From Candidatus Korarchaeum sp. (GTDB taxonomy: Archaea > Korarchaeota > Korarchaeia > Korarchaeales > Korarchaeaceae), in assembly GCA_020833055.1 (NCBI GenBank), contig JAJHQZ010000008.1, positions 1 to 44,070 on the forward strand: DNA of 44,070 nt, given 5' to 3'. Position 1 is the stretch's first letter. The number at the start of each line of letters is the position of its first letter. The notes beneath the pieces are model-generated. The model was not told where the DNA came from. It saw only the letters and a program-made list of their open reading frames with translations, and did no database searches. Shown here in pieces: positions 42,205 through 44,070 of the stretch. Position numbers and translations under genes: made by a program.

Positions 42205-43664
42205 TAGAGGGGCTCCCCCCTCATCTCATGCGAGAGGTATAGAGATGCCCCATACACAGCTACTAGAGATAGTGAAGAGAGCCAGAGGGCAAAGATAGGA
42301 AAGAACTGAGATATTATCACTAATGGGATGAAGAATATCGTCTGGATCATCAAAATGATAGTTATAGTCCATCTCTCGAATGTCTCAACGCTCCAATTTG
42401 CCGGTTCCTTTGGGAGCATCTTAGCGTATATCAAGCAGTTGAGGTAACCGGAGCCGGCTAAAGCCATTAAATATGCTGGGATCGAGGCCCAGATCCCTAA
42501 GTACATGAGGCCCATCGAGATCAGGATGAATGGGATAGAATTGAATGTGAGGAGGGATAGGGTCTTCATCGAAGCCACCTCCCTCCTGCTAATCGGGAGC
42601 GTGTAGAGAGCTCTAGCCCCACTCGAGTCGAGTAAGTAGAATGAATACGATGAGTATGCAGCTTGTAGCACGCCTAATGAGATTGAGATGACTGGGGCAG
42701 TTGAATCGAGCTTCCCAAACCCTTCGATCATCGAACTAATTAGGAATAATGGGAGAGCGATTGAATCCACTATCAGTGGAGCCAGCATCCTGGGGTTCCT
42801 CAGTGCTATCCTGATATCCTTCATCACTATGCTCTTAACTCCGGAACTCAGATTCCAACTCGAGCTCACTGGAGTAGCTTCCCCAGGGGAGATCGCAGCT
42901 CTCCAGAATCTGGAGGTTCCGTAAGCCAGTAGTGCTAGCGATAATGCGAAGGTAAGGGAGGATGAGATCAATGAGGTGAGGCTCCAATCTAAGAAGCTCA
43001 GTGGGGGCACTGCCTTCAGTAAATTCAACGCACTCAGATCCTCCATGGGGCTGAAGGTCCTCATGATAACGTTAAGGAAGAAGCCGAATCCAATGAGGAT
43101 AGTCCAGAGGAGTGTTGAGATGGCCCTCCTAGGTAAGCTCCTCGTGTACTTCCCCGCTATAGATCCAACTAAGTAGCCCAGGGCTAGGGAGAGGATCATC
43201 CCAGTTATAGATGCAGCGAGGTAACCGGCTAGGATAGAGGGATCGGAGAGTACAATCGATGATATGAGGCCAGCGGGTATCATAGCGAAGGGGAGGGCCA
43301 GGCCTCCCCAGTATATGCCGAGGAGCGAGAGGGCCTTCCTGAGATCCCTCTCCTCAATTGGTAAGTGCTGAATGGGTTCGAGTAGCTTATCCGACACTAT
43401 GACTTGGAGGCTCAGGGCCATTGAGAGAGTCCCCAACATTATCTCGACGATGAAGAGGGGTATGGAGACGAGTAATGCAGCTTCCCTCCCCTCTAAGGAA
43501 GCTAGGCCCGTCATTCCTGAGATGAATGAGAGGATCAATATTATGAAGATATTGTACCTCAGTATGCTGCCAGCTGTCATAATAGTCAGATTCCTCCTGC
43601 TCATCTCCCTCTGAGCTCTGTAGTTCGCTTCCCTCGCTATAGCTTCAGCTATCACCTTCCACAT
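42204..43664 (-). CDS. ABC-2 type exporter, permease subunit
   Basis: 486 aa with about twelve hydrophobic segments and few conserved motifs, as usual for ABC-2 permeases. The N-terminal SRRNLTIMTAGSILRYNIFII, the PISRREVASMKTLSLLTFNSIPFILIS segment (typical of ABC-2 proteins where the cytoplasmic loop enters helix 3) and the 8-bp gap after the ATPase gene support the call. It would be twice the usual size (two six-helix halves fused). Substrate unknown. Transcribed with the ATPase from beyond the right edge. Confidence 0.78.
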   Translation of the reverse strand: MWKVIAEAIAREANYRAQREMSRRNLTIMTAGSILRYNIFIILILSFISGMTGLASLEGREAALLVSIPLFIVEIMLGTLSMALSLQVIVSDKLLEPIQHLPIEERDLRKALSLLGIYWGGLALPFAMIPAGLISSIVLSDPSILAGYLAASITGMILSLALGYLVGSIAGKYTRSLPRRAISTLLWTILIGFGFFLNVIMRTFSPMEDLSALNLLKAVPPLSFLDWSLTSLISSSLTFALSLALLAYGTSRFWRAAISPGEATPVSSSWNLSSGVKSIVMKDIRIALRNPRMLAPLIVDSIALPLFLISSMIEGFGKLDSTAPVISISLGVLQAAYSSYSFYLLDSSGARALYTLPISRREVASMKTLSLLTFNSIPFILISMGLMYLGIWASIPAYLMALAGSGYLNCLIYAKMLPKEPANWSVETFERWTITIILMIQTIFFIPLVIISQFFPIFALWLSSLSLVAVYGASLYLSHEMRGEPL

Positions 43665-43672
43665 AATACCAC

Positions 43673-44070
43673 CTAAAGGGCCTTCAGGAGCTCCTGAAGC
43701 TCAGATGATAATCCTGTGACCTCCATGAAGTAGCTCTCCAGGTCCTTCTTCCCCTTCAGCTCGGAGATAGGGCCCCTAGCCACTACCTCACCATAGCGTA
43801 GTATAGTGATATAATCGGCGACCGCTTCAGCTAGCTCCAATACGTGGGTGGAGAAAATAACTACTCCTTCCTCAGCTTTCCTCCTCAAGATCTCCTTCAG
43901 GACCCTGGCTACCTCGGGATCTAGGCCGGAGAAGGGCTCATCCAATATCAGTACCTTGGGCTCCTTCATAAGGGCCGTTATCAGCATGACCTTCCTCTTG
44001 TTACCGAGGCTCAGTTCCCCTCCCAGCTTCCCCATGTGCTCCTCCATCTTGAAGACCGTTGTCGGATAGT
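43673..44070 (-). CDS. ABC transporter ATPase, N-terminus cut by the window edge
   Basis: The frame is open to the right edge, so the visible part is the C-terminal 132 residues: the signature region reads LSLGNKRKVMLITAL (the LSxGxKRK form common in ABC-2 ATPases), Walker B is KVLILDEPFSGLDP, the D-loop follows, and the H-loop is VVIFSTHVLELAE. Walker A lies outside the window. It partners the permease 8 bp downstream; together with the PadR regulator it resembles small drug/peptide-export loci. Confidence 0.9.
   Translation of the reverse strand, partial: YPTTVFKMEEHMGKLGGELSLGNKRKVMLITALMKEPKVLILDEPFSGLDPEVARVLKEILRRKAEEGVVIFSTHVLELAEAVADYITILRYGEVVARGPISELKGKKDLESYFMEVTGLSSELQELLKAL

Overview
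The window looks archaeal and hyperthermophile-like, and is most consistent with a TACK-group lineage such as Korarchaeota; that placement is an inference. Supporting signs are an archaeal/eukaryal ribosomal protein eL13, archaeal pterin enzymes (MptE-type kinase, MptA-type cyclohydrolase), a THI4-type thiazole synthase, an AbrB-PhoU regulator, TATA boxes 25-32 bp upstream of many starts (often leaving no room for a leader), and heavy use of AGG/AGA (Arg) and ATA (Ile).

Layout. 1-2064: an AT-richer surface-glycan type edge (glycosyltransferase, frameshifted methyltransferase). 2083-6100: an accessory patch with uppP, small orphan genes, two perfectly identical inverted 223-bp IS200/IS605-derived elements, a third diverged element, a PIN toxin between two paralogous antitoxin-like genes, and a decayed gene. 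6104-9680: pterin cluster (CofE-like ligase, MptE, dihydropteroate synthase, MptA). 9725-11188: one-chain L-serine dehydratase. 11307-15651: a branched-chain-type (Liv) ABC operon in decay (truncated livK, livH with two frameshifts, livF with one; livM and livG open). 15663-24552: S9 peptidase, TerC protein, SDR, AbrB-PhoU regulator divergent from pstS, nicotinamidase, stand-alone ATP-cone protein, eL13, radical SAM protein. 24711-25750: an M20 deacylase pseudogene with several lesions. 25826-31174: acylphosphatase-coiled-coil fusion, MFS carrier, nucleotidyltransferase-like and metallophosphoesterase pair, APC permease. 31359-39916: a long co-directional minus-strand block with an intact second Liv ABC transporter, a proline-racemase-family enzyme with the Cys/Thr pair of trans-3-hydroxy-L-proline dehydratases, an M20 amidohydrolase and an ornithine cyclodeaminase/mu-crystallin family reductase. 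40032-44070: THI4, a methyltransferase, a PadR regulator and an ABC-2 exporter cut by the right edge.

How it fits together. The 31-40 kb block reads as uptake and catabolism of an imino acid: import, dehydration of trans-3-hydroxy-L-proline to delta1-pyrroline-2-carboxylate, then reduction to L-proline. The intact second Liv operon beside the broken first one suggests replacement or loss of an old substrate. The most unusual structure is the pair of identical highly folded IS605-derived elements without a full tnpB in the window, which could be non-autonomous transposons and possibly orphan guide-RNA (omegaRNA/reRNA) loci.
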